A stretch of DNA of 64,000 nucleotides from Flaccisagitta enflata (Eukaryota > Chaetognatha > Sagittoidea > Aphragmophora), in the NCBI GenBank assembly GCA_965153355.1, contig OZ231126.1, positions 75,578,001 to 75,642,000 on the forward strand. Reading direction: 5' to 3'. The stretch's first letter is position 1. Each line of letters begins with the position of its first letter. Positions 11,794 through 22,036 of this stretch are shown here, piece after piece. A model generated the notes under the pieces. It was given only the letters and a program-made list of their open reading frames with translations. It was not told the origin of the DNA and made no database searches. The translations under genes and the position numbers were made by a program.

Positions 11794-12019
11794 ACAAGGT
11801 CAAATAAACGGCTATCCAAGTTGCTGCAGGTGAACTGGGGCGCTAATGAGAAAGTTTATCAAGCTATTGGGCAGGGGCAGTGACACAGAGGCAGCCTCTT
11901 AACGGGGTAGAAAGCAAAGTGTTAACGATAGAGGGAGCGACTGAAGAACGGGCGGACGGACGTATCGACGGACCGACATGGCAACTTTAAGCATCGCGTA
12001 ACACGCAGCTTAGAAAAAA
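11794..12019 (+). mobile_element. Degenerate THE copy
   Basis: AACAAGGTCAAATAAACGG resembles the THE distal end. It is followed by ATTGGGCAGGGGCAGTGAC, a GGACGGAC-type core and a decayed end with AGCATCGCGTAACACGC and a run of A. Its internal ATTGGGCAG-GGCAGTGA block is shared with the decayed copy at 7906. Confidence 0.55.
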
Positions 12020-12235
12020 AAAGATGAAAAGAGCTGCCTGGTATCGAGTGTTGATCGTGCACATTTAGAATTATAGATGAGAGAGATGATGTGAGTTCAA
12101 ATATGAGTGCATTTCTTTGGTTATTGAGCTACGAGTAAATTGGGTGATTTCGAGTTTGAAAGGCGTTGAATTTCCGATTATCGCTTCGATAAAGTGTCAA
12201 GTTTGCCCTTAATTTATTCATTGAATTTTTCTTTG

Positions 12236-12473
12236 TTTTTGGGGCGCGCGCTACGCGACTCGATAAGCCACTATCTAGTTGGTCAGTCGAGTGGTTGGTT
12301 GGTTGGTTGGTTGGTCGGTTTGGCACTTGGGCGGTCGGTTAGTCGGTTAGTCGGTTGGTCGGTTGGTCGTCCATCTGTAACATTTGCACAATAATGATTT
12401 TACTGCCTGTCATGCTTCCACTGCCCCTGCCCACCTGAACGGGACTAAGGTTGCCGTGTTACCGGCCTTGTTT
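12236..12473 (-). mobile_element. THE, A/E-like, with long GGTT/GGTC core
   Basis: The hairpin side is decayed (GCGCGCGCTACGCGACT, 12241 on), followed by CGATAAGCC and a long (GGTT)n(GGTC)n core, then CCCCTGCCCACC and a GTGTTACCGGCCTTGTT end. Confidence 0.75.
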
Positions 12474-12614
12474 AATAGCGTTGATCTTTCGGATGCGATA
12501 TTGATATTTCGTCTTTCAGATATGATTTCGATCTCCTGTCTGTCGGTCTCGAGACTTCCTCTTTCTCTCTTCGTCCAGCTGTGACCTGATTATTATTTCA
12601 CCTTGCCCCAATTA

Positions 12615-12885
12615 TACAGATACCCCCGCGCGTGCCGCATGTGTAAAACCCCCATTCTTCCCCCCTCCCCGTGTGAGCCGACATGTGTATGAACCCCATT
12701 CCCCCCCCCTTCCCTCTTGTGCCGACATGTTTTGAACCCCCATTACCCCTCCTCCCCACGCGTGGCGACAAATGTAGATTCACCATTCCCCCCCCCCTTC
12801 CCCCTCCCCGCGCGTCCTGATATGTTTCGAACCTCCAATCCTCCCCCTCCCCATGTCAGCCGACATGTTCCAAACCCGTCTCTTC
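12615..12885. repeat. C-rich tandem repeat, about five units of 55-58 bp
   Basis: Each unit combines GCCGACATGT, AACCCCCATT and CCCCCCTCCCC segments. It is imperfect, so unit length varies. Confidence 0.8.
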
Positions 12886-13015
12886 CCATCCAGAGTAAAC
12901 GTCCATTACGCCGATTGCATCCCGGGACTTGGCTTAATCACACTTGTGTGCCCACTTCATAATGTGACACTCACGATTTCATTTCCAAGGCGCAGATTTC
13001 TAGCTTGATGGGAAC

Positions 13016-13992
13016 CTTTTTAAGTGCGTCCTCGCACTTCTATAAGAGGTCATGTCCGTCGGTTGGTTGGTCGGTCGGTTGGTCGGTTGGTCGGTTGGTT
13101 GGTCGGTCACGCAAACGTTTGAAATGCGCAAAACGGCTGATTCTGACGTATTTCTTCATTCCTATCATCTTTCATGCCTCACCACATTTGTCTTCATTCA
13201 TTCATTCAATCATTCATTCAATCATTCATTTGTTCATTCATTCATTCATTCATTCATTCATTCATATATTCATTCATTAATCAACAAGGCCGGATACACG
13301 GGCCAAGACGGTGCGCCGAGCGTTATTAATTCATAGCTATCCCTAGCTCCATCAGACCTATCCCTAGCTCTATCAGACCATTCCTTGCTCTATCAGACCT
13401 ATCCCGCCGGGCGTTATTAATCCATAGCTATCCCTAGCTCCATTAGACCTATCCCTAGCTCTATCAGACCATTACTAGCTCTATCAGGTCTCTCCCGAGC
13501 TCTATCAGGCCTCTCCCGAGCTCTATCAGACCTTTCCCGAGCTCTATCAGGCCTATCCCGAGCTCTATCAGACCTAGCACCAGACCTATCCGACCTATCC
13601 CCAGCTCTATAAGACCTAACAGTTGCTGATTATATTAGTGAATGAAATGACGAGTATCATTAATGATGAACGAAATGAGTTTTCTATTGATTTCAAACAT
13701 TTTTAGCGACTTTTCATTCGAGCGTGACCGACGGATGGACGGACGGACGGACAGAGCTTCTTATAGAGATGCTATGGCGCATCTAAAAATCATCCTAGCA
13801 TATTTCTGAATCATTTCCAGTGATTTTTGCTTCTTTTCGAGGTTTTCAACTCGAGCGTTACCGACCGACCAACCAACCGACCAACCGACAGACAGAGCCT
13901 CTCATAGAGGTGCTATGGCGCACCTAAAAACGTTCATTCACAAAATCTTAATCAAGCGAGGCGCACTTATTGGCCTTCACTTGGCCTTGTTT
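13016..13992 (-). mobile_element. THE-D with (ATTC)n and a nested THE-B
   Basis: T5 plus hairpin AAGTGCGTCCTCGCACTT (7-bp stem, TCCT loop), CTATAAGAGGTCATGTCC, a GGTT/GGTC core, then CAAAACGGCTGATTCTGACG and an (ATTC)n tract (about 13195-13276). A THE-B insert interrupts it. It resumes at 13931 with ATTCACAAAATCTTAATC and ends GGCGCACTTATTGGCC then TTCACTTGGCCTTGTT. The distal GGCGCACTT matches the seven stem positions of the outer arm. A second copy at 26147 shares the same order including (ATTC)n. Confidence 0.85.
13283..13930 (+). mobile_element. THE-B with (CTATCAGACCTATCCCTAG)n core and two hairpin ends
   Basis: It starts AACAAGGCCGGATACACGG and carries the distal motif GGTGCGCC, then about 290 bp of a 19-20-bp minisatellite (CTATCCCTAGCTCTATCAG). 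The first end has hairpin AGATGCTATGGCGCATCT (13767-13784) and A5; about 120 bp further, a second end has hairpin AGGTGCTATGGCGCACCT (13908-13925) and A5. The distal motif matches the outer arm of the second hairpin better (8 of 9) than the first, so the second is probably the true terminus and the first a duplicated or captured end. Confidence 0.8.
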
Positions 13993-14229
13993 AGGGTCCG
14001 TTTAAGGTTTACATTGAAATTAATGGGAAAACATCCCCTTTAAAATCCCCTCTAGAAAATCCTTTTATTTTCTTGTTAATTTCAAATTGACCTTAAAAAG
14101 GGTTTCCATCAAGCTAGAAAGCTGCTCATTGGCTTGTTCGAAATAAAACTGTGAGTGTCACATTTTGAAGGGGGCACACAAGAGCGATTCAGCCAAGTCC
14201 AGGGAAGCAATCGGCGTAACGTCTATGCA

Positions 14230-15080
14230 TGACGCGTAAAGCATCGCATCAAGTACCCACATGTTGACTTTCTTCACCCATCACATGCCCCTTCCACCAT
14301 CTAGAGTTACACTTAAAATTCAAACGCTTAATCCCGTTCCACATCAGAATGCCCTTTGACTCTCCTTGTAATTGTGATTGTTCTTGTGCGACAATATCGA
14401 TCAGCCACCCTTTGTTTCTATCTTCCCTCTTACCTAATGTCCCTTTGTCTTTCATTATTTATGGCATCCTGACCAAAGTTCATCGAATCAAATTTCTATA
14501 TCATAATCTAAATTCTAACACGGTCTCCTAAACATTCATTTTTTGTCACTGCCCTGCAACATAGCACACCCGCATACGAAAAATGATTATGCCAGTTCTT
14601 TCTTAGCAAACGCCAACGATTTTCCAAACCCCTTTCCTAATGTTCCTCCAACCAGGTTGTCATTTCCATTTGTTTTTCGTAACATTCAAACCTGGGACGA
14701 GTTTTCCGGGAGTGGATGGACCTTGCTCATACTTCTTTAGGCCCAAAGACATAAAAATAAACTCGTAACTTGAATCGTAATTAAACTCTTAAACAAGCTC
14801 GTTAACTGCCCAACGAAAACGAACTCTCATTACGGACGTTAATTAGCGCCACTGCGCCAAATCCTGCAAAAGTCGCAAAAACGTCAGATCCCAAACACTC
14901 GAGGCTAGATTTTTAGCCTTCTCAGTCAATTGAAAAGGACCCCAGTGATCATGGGCTTCAAGGCTTGGATTTAGATCTAGAAAATGGCGAATGGAGGAAC
15001 TAACGAACAACTGACTAACGGAAAAACTAATAAACATACTATCTAGGCGGAAAAAAAATTCCTTCATCAACAGAAGTTCA
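14230..15080. other. Unassigned sequence
   Basis: No convincing gene. Short open frames on both strands lack recognisable domains, and no element ends were found. Confidence 0.4.
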
Positions 15081-15082
15081 TT

Positions 15083-15425
15083 TATTCACCTTTAACTGTA
15101 CCATGGATCCGGAATCCATTTGATCACAAATCATTTCATAGTAAGTATGTGCTCCTTCGTCATCGATGACGGCCTGCATGCGTCGGGGAAGTGATTCTTT
15201 GAGCTTCTCTAGGTATCCTGGAGTGATGGTGTTCTAAAATTTTTCGCGCGAATGTTTCCATTCCTTATTTTGATGTGTGTCGCAGGTGCTTCATCTAACT
15301 CCATGTATTTTCAACAGGATTCAAGTCCTGTGAATTTCGCGGCCACCTCTTGAGCAGACGCATGCGGTTCCACTGATTCCATTCTTCAATTGACCTGGCA
15401 CCATGGCCTGGGTCAGAGCACTGTC
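15083..15425 (-). pseudogene. Tc1/mariner transposase C-terminal remnant
   Basis: Read on the minus strand, SDPGHGARSIEEW then RWPRNSQDLNPVENTW matches the second-Asp-to-Glu part of a Tc1 DDE transposase (family pattern WPxxSPDLNPIENLW). The usual first Asp of DND is replaced by Cys. A stop follows the Glu motif, and after a frameshift the typical C terminus SLPRRMQAVIDDEGAHTYY appears, ending about 15087. It is broken by at least one stop and one frameshift and is not functional. Confidence 0.8.
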
Positions 15426-15990
15426 CTTTCAATCTATTTTTCCTAGTTTTTTTTTTCAAATGATATTTATTCACATCAATCCTAATAAATTCTGAACGGG
15501 TAAAGTGATAGAGATGCGTGGCTCGCTCGGAAATTTTAACAGCTCCATTTTCGTCACCAATTTTTCATAGTCCAGAGGGGGATAAAGGGTAAAACGTAAC
15601 AAAAGATTTTTTTCCGCCTAGATGGTAAAAAAGAATGGCAAGAAAGGAATCACAAAAGAGGCGTTGAGGAAGCAGTTGTCCATCAAAAGCTAGACGATGA
15701 CCTGAAAAAAAAACAAAAAAAAACAACCAAAAACCATTTGGTCAAACTAAGAAGTGAGATAAACTGGGCTAGAACCTTGACTGACTAAAAGATTAACGGA
15801 GATGGGGAAAAGTCCAAAAAACAAGTCTACACTGCAGAGTAAATGTGAGAGAGAGAGACTGGTTAACCGCCAACATTCTTTCTTTAGACTGCCGGTAAAG
15901 ATCTTAAAAAGTATTTTTTTGCTCTGCCATTACACCTTTTAGTCCCATGAGGTATTGGCACAGGCTTTTTCATACGGGAATTTTATGTTT
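15426..15990. other. Unassigned sequence next to the Tc1 remnant
   Basis: It may include more of the decayed transposon; GGCGGAAAAAAA near 15051 recurs inverted near 15607 (TTTTTTTCCGCC), suggesting the element spans about 15050-15620. I found no intact N-terminal transposase domain. Confidence 0.4.
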
Positions 15991-15991
15991 T

Positions 15992-15995
<4 letters not shown>

Positions 15996-16088
<93 letters not shown>

Positions 16089-16092
16089 TGTG
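15996..16092. repeat. (GT)n microsatellite
   Basis: About 45 GT units with one GGG interruption near the end. Confidence 0.97.
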
Positions 16093-16159
16093 TTTTAATG
16101 TGTTGATACACGAAGAAGAAGAAATGGAAGAAGAAGGAGGTAAAAATTGCCCGCATGTG

Positions 16160-16205
16160 TGATAGCATAGGTTTTCGATCCTTTCGGGGCCACTGCCCAA
16201 AAGGA
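16160..16205. mobile_element. Solo end of the fold-back (FBM) family
   Basis: GATAGCATAGG, then TTTCGGGGCCACTGCCCAAA, matches the right terminus of the fold-back element at 59868-60402. No left partner is present here. Confidence 0.6.
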
Positions 16206-16254
16206 GAGAAGGTAGTTCGAGATAGAAATTGAAGGAAAACATGAAGCAAAAGAA

Positions 16255-16444
16255 AACAAAAAAAAAAAAAAAAAAGGGAGAAAGAAGACTAAGACACAGG
16301 AGAAGAAACAAGATGCAGATACATAGGAAGAAGAGTAAAAGGAAGAAAAGAAGAAAGAGAAGAAAGAAGAAGAAGAAGAGAAGAAGAAGAAGAAGAAGAA
16401 GGAGGAAGAAAAAGAAGAGAAGAGTGAGAAGAAGAAGAAGAAGA

Positions 16445-16476
<32 letters not shown>

Positions 16477-16612
16477 AGAAGAAGAAGAAGCAGAGAAAAG
16501 AGAAGAAGAAGAAGAAGAAGAAGAAGAAGAAGAAGAAGAAGAAGAAGAAGAAGAAGAAGAAGAAGAAGAAGAAGAAGAAGAAGAAGAAGAAGATGATAAA
16601 GAAGAAGGAATA
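16255..16612. repeat. Purine-rich (GAA/GAAGA)n tract
   Basis: Almost pure purine on the plus strand for about 350 bp, ending in a (GAA)n run of roughly 40 triplets. Poly-Glu, poly-Ser and poly-Leu frames here are repeat artefacts. Confidence 0.95.
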
Positions 16613-17010
16613 GAAGTATAATAAAAAAATAAAGACAAAGAAAGAGATGAGTCGAGAGAGACGAAAAGGAAAAAAAGAAGAGAGAAACATAAAATAGAGT
16701 AAGAGACAGAGATTGAGATAGAGACAAATTAGAGGGATAGAGACAGAAGCGAAAAAGAGGCGAGAAACAGGAATAGAGAGAGACTCGAAACACAGGGTAA
16801 GATACAGAGAGACAAAAAGAGAGACAAAGTAAAGGGTGCGAAACGAGGATAGAGAGACATTCGAAACAGAGGATGAGAGACAAAGACAGAGGCAGAGGCA
16901 GGGACACACGTCCGCGCGTAAAAAAAGATGTTTTAATGAGATGTTTCCTCGTAAAAGGATTCTATGCATAAGAGAAAAAAAATCACGTAAACACGAAAAT
17001 CAACGAAAAT

Positions 17011-17011
<1 letters not shown>
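16613..17011. other. Unassigned purine-rich sequence
   Basis: Degenerate GAGA/GACA-type sequence, including several diverged GAAACAGGGATAGAGAG-like units near 16745-16880. No gene. Confidence 0.45.

Positions 17012-17050
<39 letters not shown>
17012..17050. repeat. (GA)n microsatellite
   Basis: About 19 GA units. Confidence 0.95.
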
Positions 17051-17054
<4 letters not shown>

Positions 17055-17589
17055 CTGACAAACTGACAAGAGAGGAAAAATCGCAGAAAGAAAGTAAATA
17101 AATAAATTAATAAAAAATACTCACGAGATAAAAGCACAAATGGAAGAAACTCTTTTTTTGGATTGTGTTTCAAACGCAGACTAATTCTGCATATTTGAAA
17201 TTCATCGAAATTTTTTTTCAAACCCAATAAAACCCAAATTAAGTAGATAAAAAAGACTCAGCTTCGGCAATCCTTTCCAGAGCAACCATACAATCACACG
17301 ACAAATACAAAAGGAAAAAGAGGAGAGGAATGATAAATCGATTTATCCTATCATCGTAGTACTACATGGCTATATGTTTAATACTTCTCATGTTCCGCAT
17401 GCGCCAAATGAGCTATTTGCTCCTTGTTTTAAGGTTCCTTATATTCCTTACACTCCTCATGCTCCTCAATCCTCATGGTCCTCAATCCTCATGCTCCTTG
17501 GACTCCTGCTGCCTCTCGTGTTGCTCACACTTTTCATGGTCCTCATGCTCATGTTCCCACAGCTCTTTATGCTTTTCTTTTTTCCCTCA

Positions 17590-18925
17590 CCCTTTTATCA
17601 TGCTTCTCAAGCTCCCCATGCTTCTCACGATCCTCACACTGCTCATGCTCCTCACGCTCTCCACGCACCTCTTGCTTCTCACGATCCTCACACTGCTCAT
17701 GCTCCTCACGCTCTCCACGCACCTCATGCTCCTCACGATCCTCACATTGCTCATGCTCCTCACGCTCTTCACGCAGCTCATGCTACTCAAGATCCTCACA
17801 CTGCTCATGCTCCTCACGCTCTCCACGCACCTCTTGCTTCTCACGATCCTCACACTGCTCATGCTCCTCATGCTCTCCACGCACCTCATGCTCCTCACGA
17901 TCCTCACATTGCTCATGCTCCTCACGCTCTTCACGCAGCTCATGCTACTCAAGATCCTCACATTGCTCATGCTCCTCACGCTCTCCATCACCTCATGCTC
18001 CTCATGACCCTCATTGCTCATGGTCCTCCGCTCTCCTCTTGCTTCTCCGATCCTCACACTGTCATGCTCATCACGCTCTCCACACCTCATGCTCCTCACG
18101 ATCCTCACATTGCTCATGCTCCTCACGCTCTTCACGCAGCTCATGCTACTCAAGATCCTCACATTGCTCATGCTCCTCACGCTCTCCATGCACCTCTTGC
18201 TCCTCATGACCCTCACATTGCTCATGGTCCTCACGCTCTCCACGCACCTCTTGCTTCTCACGATCCTCACACTGCTCATGCTCCTCACGCTCTCCACGCA
18301 CCTCATGCTCCTCACGATCCTCACATTGCTCATGCTCCTCACGCTCTTCACGCAGCTCATGCTACTCAAGATCCTCACATTGCTCATGCTCCTCACGCTC
18401 TCCATGCACCTCATGCTCCTCATGATCCTCACATTGCTCATGCTCCTCACGCTCTCCATGCACCTCATGCTCCTCATGACCCTCACATTGCTCATGGTCC
18501 TCACGCTCTCCACGCACCTCATGCTCCTCACAATCCTCACATTGCTCATGCTCCTCACGCTCTCCACGCACCTCATGCTCCTCACGATATTCACATTGCT
18601 CATGCTCCTCACGCTCTCCACGCACCTCATGCTCCTCACGATCCTCACATTGCTCATGCTCCTTACGCTCTCCATGCACCTCATGCTCCTCACGATATTC
18701 ACATTGCTCATGCTCCTCACGCTCTCCACGCACCTCATGCTCCTCACAATCCTCACATTGCTCATGCTCCTCACGCTCTCCACGCACCTCATGCTCCTCA
18801 CGATATTCACATTGCTCATGCTCCTCACGCTCTCCACGCACCTCATGCTCCTCACGATCCTCACATTGCTCATGCTCCTTACGCTCTCCACGCACCTCAT
18901 GCTCCTCACATTCCTCATGCGCCTA
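17590..18925. repeat. 54-bp minisatellite built of six 9-bp subunits, about 25 copies
   Basis: The unit reads as six related nonamers: GCTCCTCAC, GCTCTCCAC, GCACCTCAT, GCTCCTCAC, GATCCTCAC, ATTGCTCAT. Copies near 17985-18090 carry several single-base deletions. All three plus frames and two minus frames stay open because the unit has no stop and is a multiple of three, giving long His/Ala/Pro, Leu/Thr or Glu/Arg open frames (for example 17374-18930). No domain or signal supports translation. Confidence 0.93.
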
Positions 18926-19025
18926 CGTGAGCTATTAAACACCTGGAAATTGTTTCGTTTAAAAGATCTGGACCCAACAAGAGGATTCATTGATTAAACG
19001 ATTTTAAGATTCAAAATTCAAATTC

Positions 19026-19170
19026 TTTTTAGGTGCGACAAAGCACCTCTATAACTGACTGTGTCCATCCGTTGGTTGGTTGGTTGGTCGGTCGTCCGGT
19101 CGGTCGGTCGGGTAACGCATTCGTTCGACGATCCACACGTCGCACCTTATTGGCCTACTTGGCCTTGTTT
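19026..19170 (-). mobile_element. THE-C, short complete copy
   Basis: T5 plus hairpin AGGTGCGACAAAGCACCT (19031-19048; 6-bp stem), CTATAACTGACTGTGTCC, a (GGTT/GGTC)n core, AACGCATTCGTTCGACGATC, then the distal motif GTCGCACCT and a TTGGCCTACTTGGCCTTGTT end. The outer arm plus loop AGGTGCGAC matches the distal motif 9 of 9, longer than the hairpin's own stem. Confidence 0.88.
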
Positions 19171-19935
19171 TTCCTACGTTTTTTCGCGATTTTTTTTTAC
19201 TCTGCGGAAAACTCTTTCATCTGATCTATCAGTCGGTCAATCGGTCAGTCTGTAAGTCAGTCAGTCGACAGGATGGTTGGTCAGCTGGGCTCTAATCTCA
19301 ACATTTACGAAAGTCTGTTTTTCTGCATCCGTGCACCTGCCCAAGCTATTGTGCCGTCAAATATAGTACTAAAGTAATATAGTACTAAAGTTATATAGTA
19401 CTAAAGTAATATCAATCGCGAAAAAAAAACTCATTAAAACTAATTCTGTTTGGCCAACCGTGTCGTTTTTACAGCACAAAACTCCATCTCAGAAAAAGGA
19501 GAAAAAAATCGTTTTTGATGACCTCACAGTGAAAGAAAAAAAAATCAAAGAAACAAACGTAAACAAAAGATATGAAGAGCTAAATCAACCCAAGTAACCC
19601 GACTGTCCCGTGTGGGTAGGCAGGAGCAGTGAAGCAAATTACGAAAGTAATCGAAAAATGATACGGATCGATCGACAATACAACGGACCTATTTTGGATC
19701 CTACATTGCATGCAACAAAAAAAAAAAAAAAAAAACAAAAAAAAAAGGATTTGATATAACATGTAACATCATAAATACTTTACCTTGTTTTTCCAAGATG
19801 TGGATAGACATCTGGGATTCTTTTCGGATCAAAATTAACGATATCTCCATCGAAGTTGTGGGGCCACTACGCCGGCTCATCCATTTGTCAGTGTGTGTCG
19901 CTGGTCTGTTTATCTGAGTCGGTACCTTTTTTTTT
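19171..19935. other. Unassigned sequence with small repeats
   Basis: It contains three copies of a 17-bp unit AGTACTAAAGTAATAT near 19365-19414 and a decayed THE-like GTGTGGGTAGGCAGGAGCAG near 19610. No gene. Confidence 0.45.
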
Positions 19936-20005
19936 TGTTGCGGGCACGCGACTCAATAACTCGCTATGTGTTTCGAGCTTTCTGTCCGTCAGTCCGTCTG
20001 ATAGC
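19936..20005 (-). mobile_element. Truncated THE hairpin end
   Basis: A T run, then TGTTGCGGGCACGCGACT and CAATAACTCGCTATGTG with a few GTCCGTCAGTCC tetramers. The distal end is missing. Confidence 0.55.
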
Positions 20006-20159
20006 AACAAACCCAAAAGAAATGACCGACTGACCGAACGGGAGGTATCTAAATGATACGCGAACTCAGGACATAAACAGATGTAAAATAAGAGAACTCT
20101 TTAAACGTCATTCTGTCTCCATGGAACTGAGTGAATATGAAATCTCCGAACACAAACTT

Positions 20160-21466
20160 TTTTTAGTCGCGTGCACGCGACTCTACAACCCGCTCCGTCG
20201 GTCCGTCGGTCCGTCGGTCGGTCGGTCCGTCGGTCCGTAATGCCAGCTTTTTTACGTCGTTTTTTGTCATTTTGGGTCGTCTGGAGTTATTTTGAATCAT
20301 TTTTTTGGTGTTTTTGAGAATTATTAGTTGTTTTTGGTCATTTTTTGTCATTTTTGGTCATTTTTGGTCATTTTGGTCATTTTGGTCATTTTGGTCATTT
20401 TAGTCATTTTGGTCATTTTTGGTCATTTTTGGTTATTTTGATCATTTTGATCATTATTGGTCATTTTTGGTCATTTTTGGTCATTTCCAGTCATTTTGGT
20501 CATTTTGGTCATTTCGTTCATTTTGGTTTTGGTCATTTTTGATCATTTTTGGTCATTTTTGGTCATTTTTTCATTTTGGTCATTTTGGTCATTTGTCATT
20601 TTAGTCATTTTGGTCATTTTGGTCATTTTGATTATTTTGGTCATTTTTGGTCATTTTGGTCATTTGGTCATTTGGTCATTATTGGTCATTTTTGATCATT
20701 TTTGATCAATTTTGGTCATTTTTGGTCATTTTGGTCACTTTGGTCATTTTGGTCATTTTGATCATTATTGGTCATTTTTGGTCATTTTTGGTCATTTTTG
20801 ATCATTTTTGATCATTTTTAGTCATTTTCGGTCATTTTCGGTCATTTTCGATCATTTTGGTCATTTTGGTCATTTATGGTCTTTTTTGGTCATTTTTGGT
20901 CATTTTTTGGTCATTTTTGGTCAGCTGGTTTAAATCTGCTGGTTTAAGTCTGCTGGTTTAAGTCTGCTGGTTTAAGTCTGCTGGTTTAAGTCTGCTGGTT
21001 TAAGTCTGGTTTAAGTCTGGTTTAAGTCTGGTTTAAGTCTGGTTTAAGTCTGGTTTAAGTCTGGTTCAAGTCTGGTTCAAGTCTGGTTCAAGTCTGGTTT
21101 ATGTATGGTTTAGTCTGGTTTAAGTATGGTTTGAGTCTGGTTTGAGTCTGGTTTGAGTCTGGCTTGAGTCTGGTTTAAGTCTGGTTTAAGTCTGGTTTAA
21201 GTCTCGTTTAAGTATGGTTTAAGTCTGGCTCATGTCTGGGTTTGGTCTGGGTTTGGTCTGGTTTTGGTCTGGTTTTGGTCTGGTTTTGGTCTGGTTTTGG
21301 TCTGATTTAGGTCTGGTTTAATTCTGGTTTGAGTCTGGTTTGAGTCTGGTTTGAGTCTGGTTTGGGTCTGGTTTAAGTCTGACTTTTGATAAAAAGATAC
21401 AATAAGGAGTCAGGTCAGTTCAGTTATTTTTGTCCTGCACGCGACTTATAGGTGTTGGCCTTGTTT
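20160..21466 (-). mobile_element. THE-A, 1.3 kb, with two internal minisatellites
   Basis: The left end has perfect 18-nt palindrome AGTCGCGTGCACGCGACT (20165-20182) and a GGTC/CGTC core. From about 20250 to 20930 lies a (TTTTGGTCATT)n minisatellite and from about 20930 to 21385 a (CTGGTTTAAGT)n minisatellite. The right end is ACAATAAGGAGTCAGGTCA, GCACGCGACTTATAGG, TGTTGGCCTTGTT. It has the same plan and the same right-end text as the copy at 55582. Confidence 0.88.
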
Positions 21467-22036
21467 ATGGCAGCAGTAAATAGAAATAAAGCCCGATTAG
21501 AATTGCCGAGTTACTCCCTCCGAGACCATATTTGGAATATTGGCCAAATTTATATTCCCTTTTGACTTTTTAAGAGGCGTTTCTTGCCACAGACAATCGC
21601 GTTTTTAACGGGCCACTCGGTCGCTCGCCACGTTTGTTCGCTCGCACCGCTCACTCCGCTCACTCGCTACGCTGCGCTCCGCTTCGCTCTGCTTGCTTCG
21701 CTTGTGAACCCGTTCATGGGCTTGCTTACTCACTTTGCTCACTCCCTCGTGGGACAGTGAAATTCATAAGGATGTGTTCATGTTGTAAACGCGTTTCACA
21801 AGAACAAACGCGTTATTCATCTTCGCTAGAAACACACCCTAAACGTATTTGAAATGTTTTCTTAAGGTCAGCAGATTTCAATGAGAAACTTTCTTATGAA
21901 AGGAAAACCATCAAGTCATCATCTGCGTACGGGGAAGCAGGGCCGGGGGGAAACGCACTTTTTTCGTCGCGTGATACACGACACTGCTCTTGATCTTGAT
22001 AGGCTTATCGCGCTCGTTAGGACATACAGGACATAC
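21467..22036. other. Unassigned sequence
   Basis: 21488-21530 resembles the possible SINE head at 9664. A degenerate THE hairpin (GTCGCGTGATACACGACA) lies near 21967. 21630-21740 is rich in TCGCTC/CGCTCACTC repeats. No gene recognised. Confidence 0.45.

Larger units (their letters stand above)
12912..14222. repeat. Inverted-repeat pair split by a THE-D insertion
   Basis: 12912-13015 recurs inverted at 14104-14222: CATCAAGCTAGAAA, GTGAGTGTCACATT, GGGCACACAAG and GCAATCGGCGTAACG correspond between the arms at roughly 80% by eye. The left arm ends where the THE-D element begins, so an older fold-back element appears to have been opened by the insertion. Confidence 0.7.

Noticed and set aside
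17374-18930. 518-codon plus-strand open frame rich in His/Ala/Pro, and a 467-codon minus frame at 17587-18990
   Set aside because: Both lie almost wholly in the 54-bp minisatellite, whose unit has no stop in most frames. No domain, splice or codon signal supports them.
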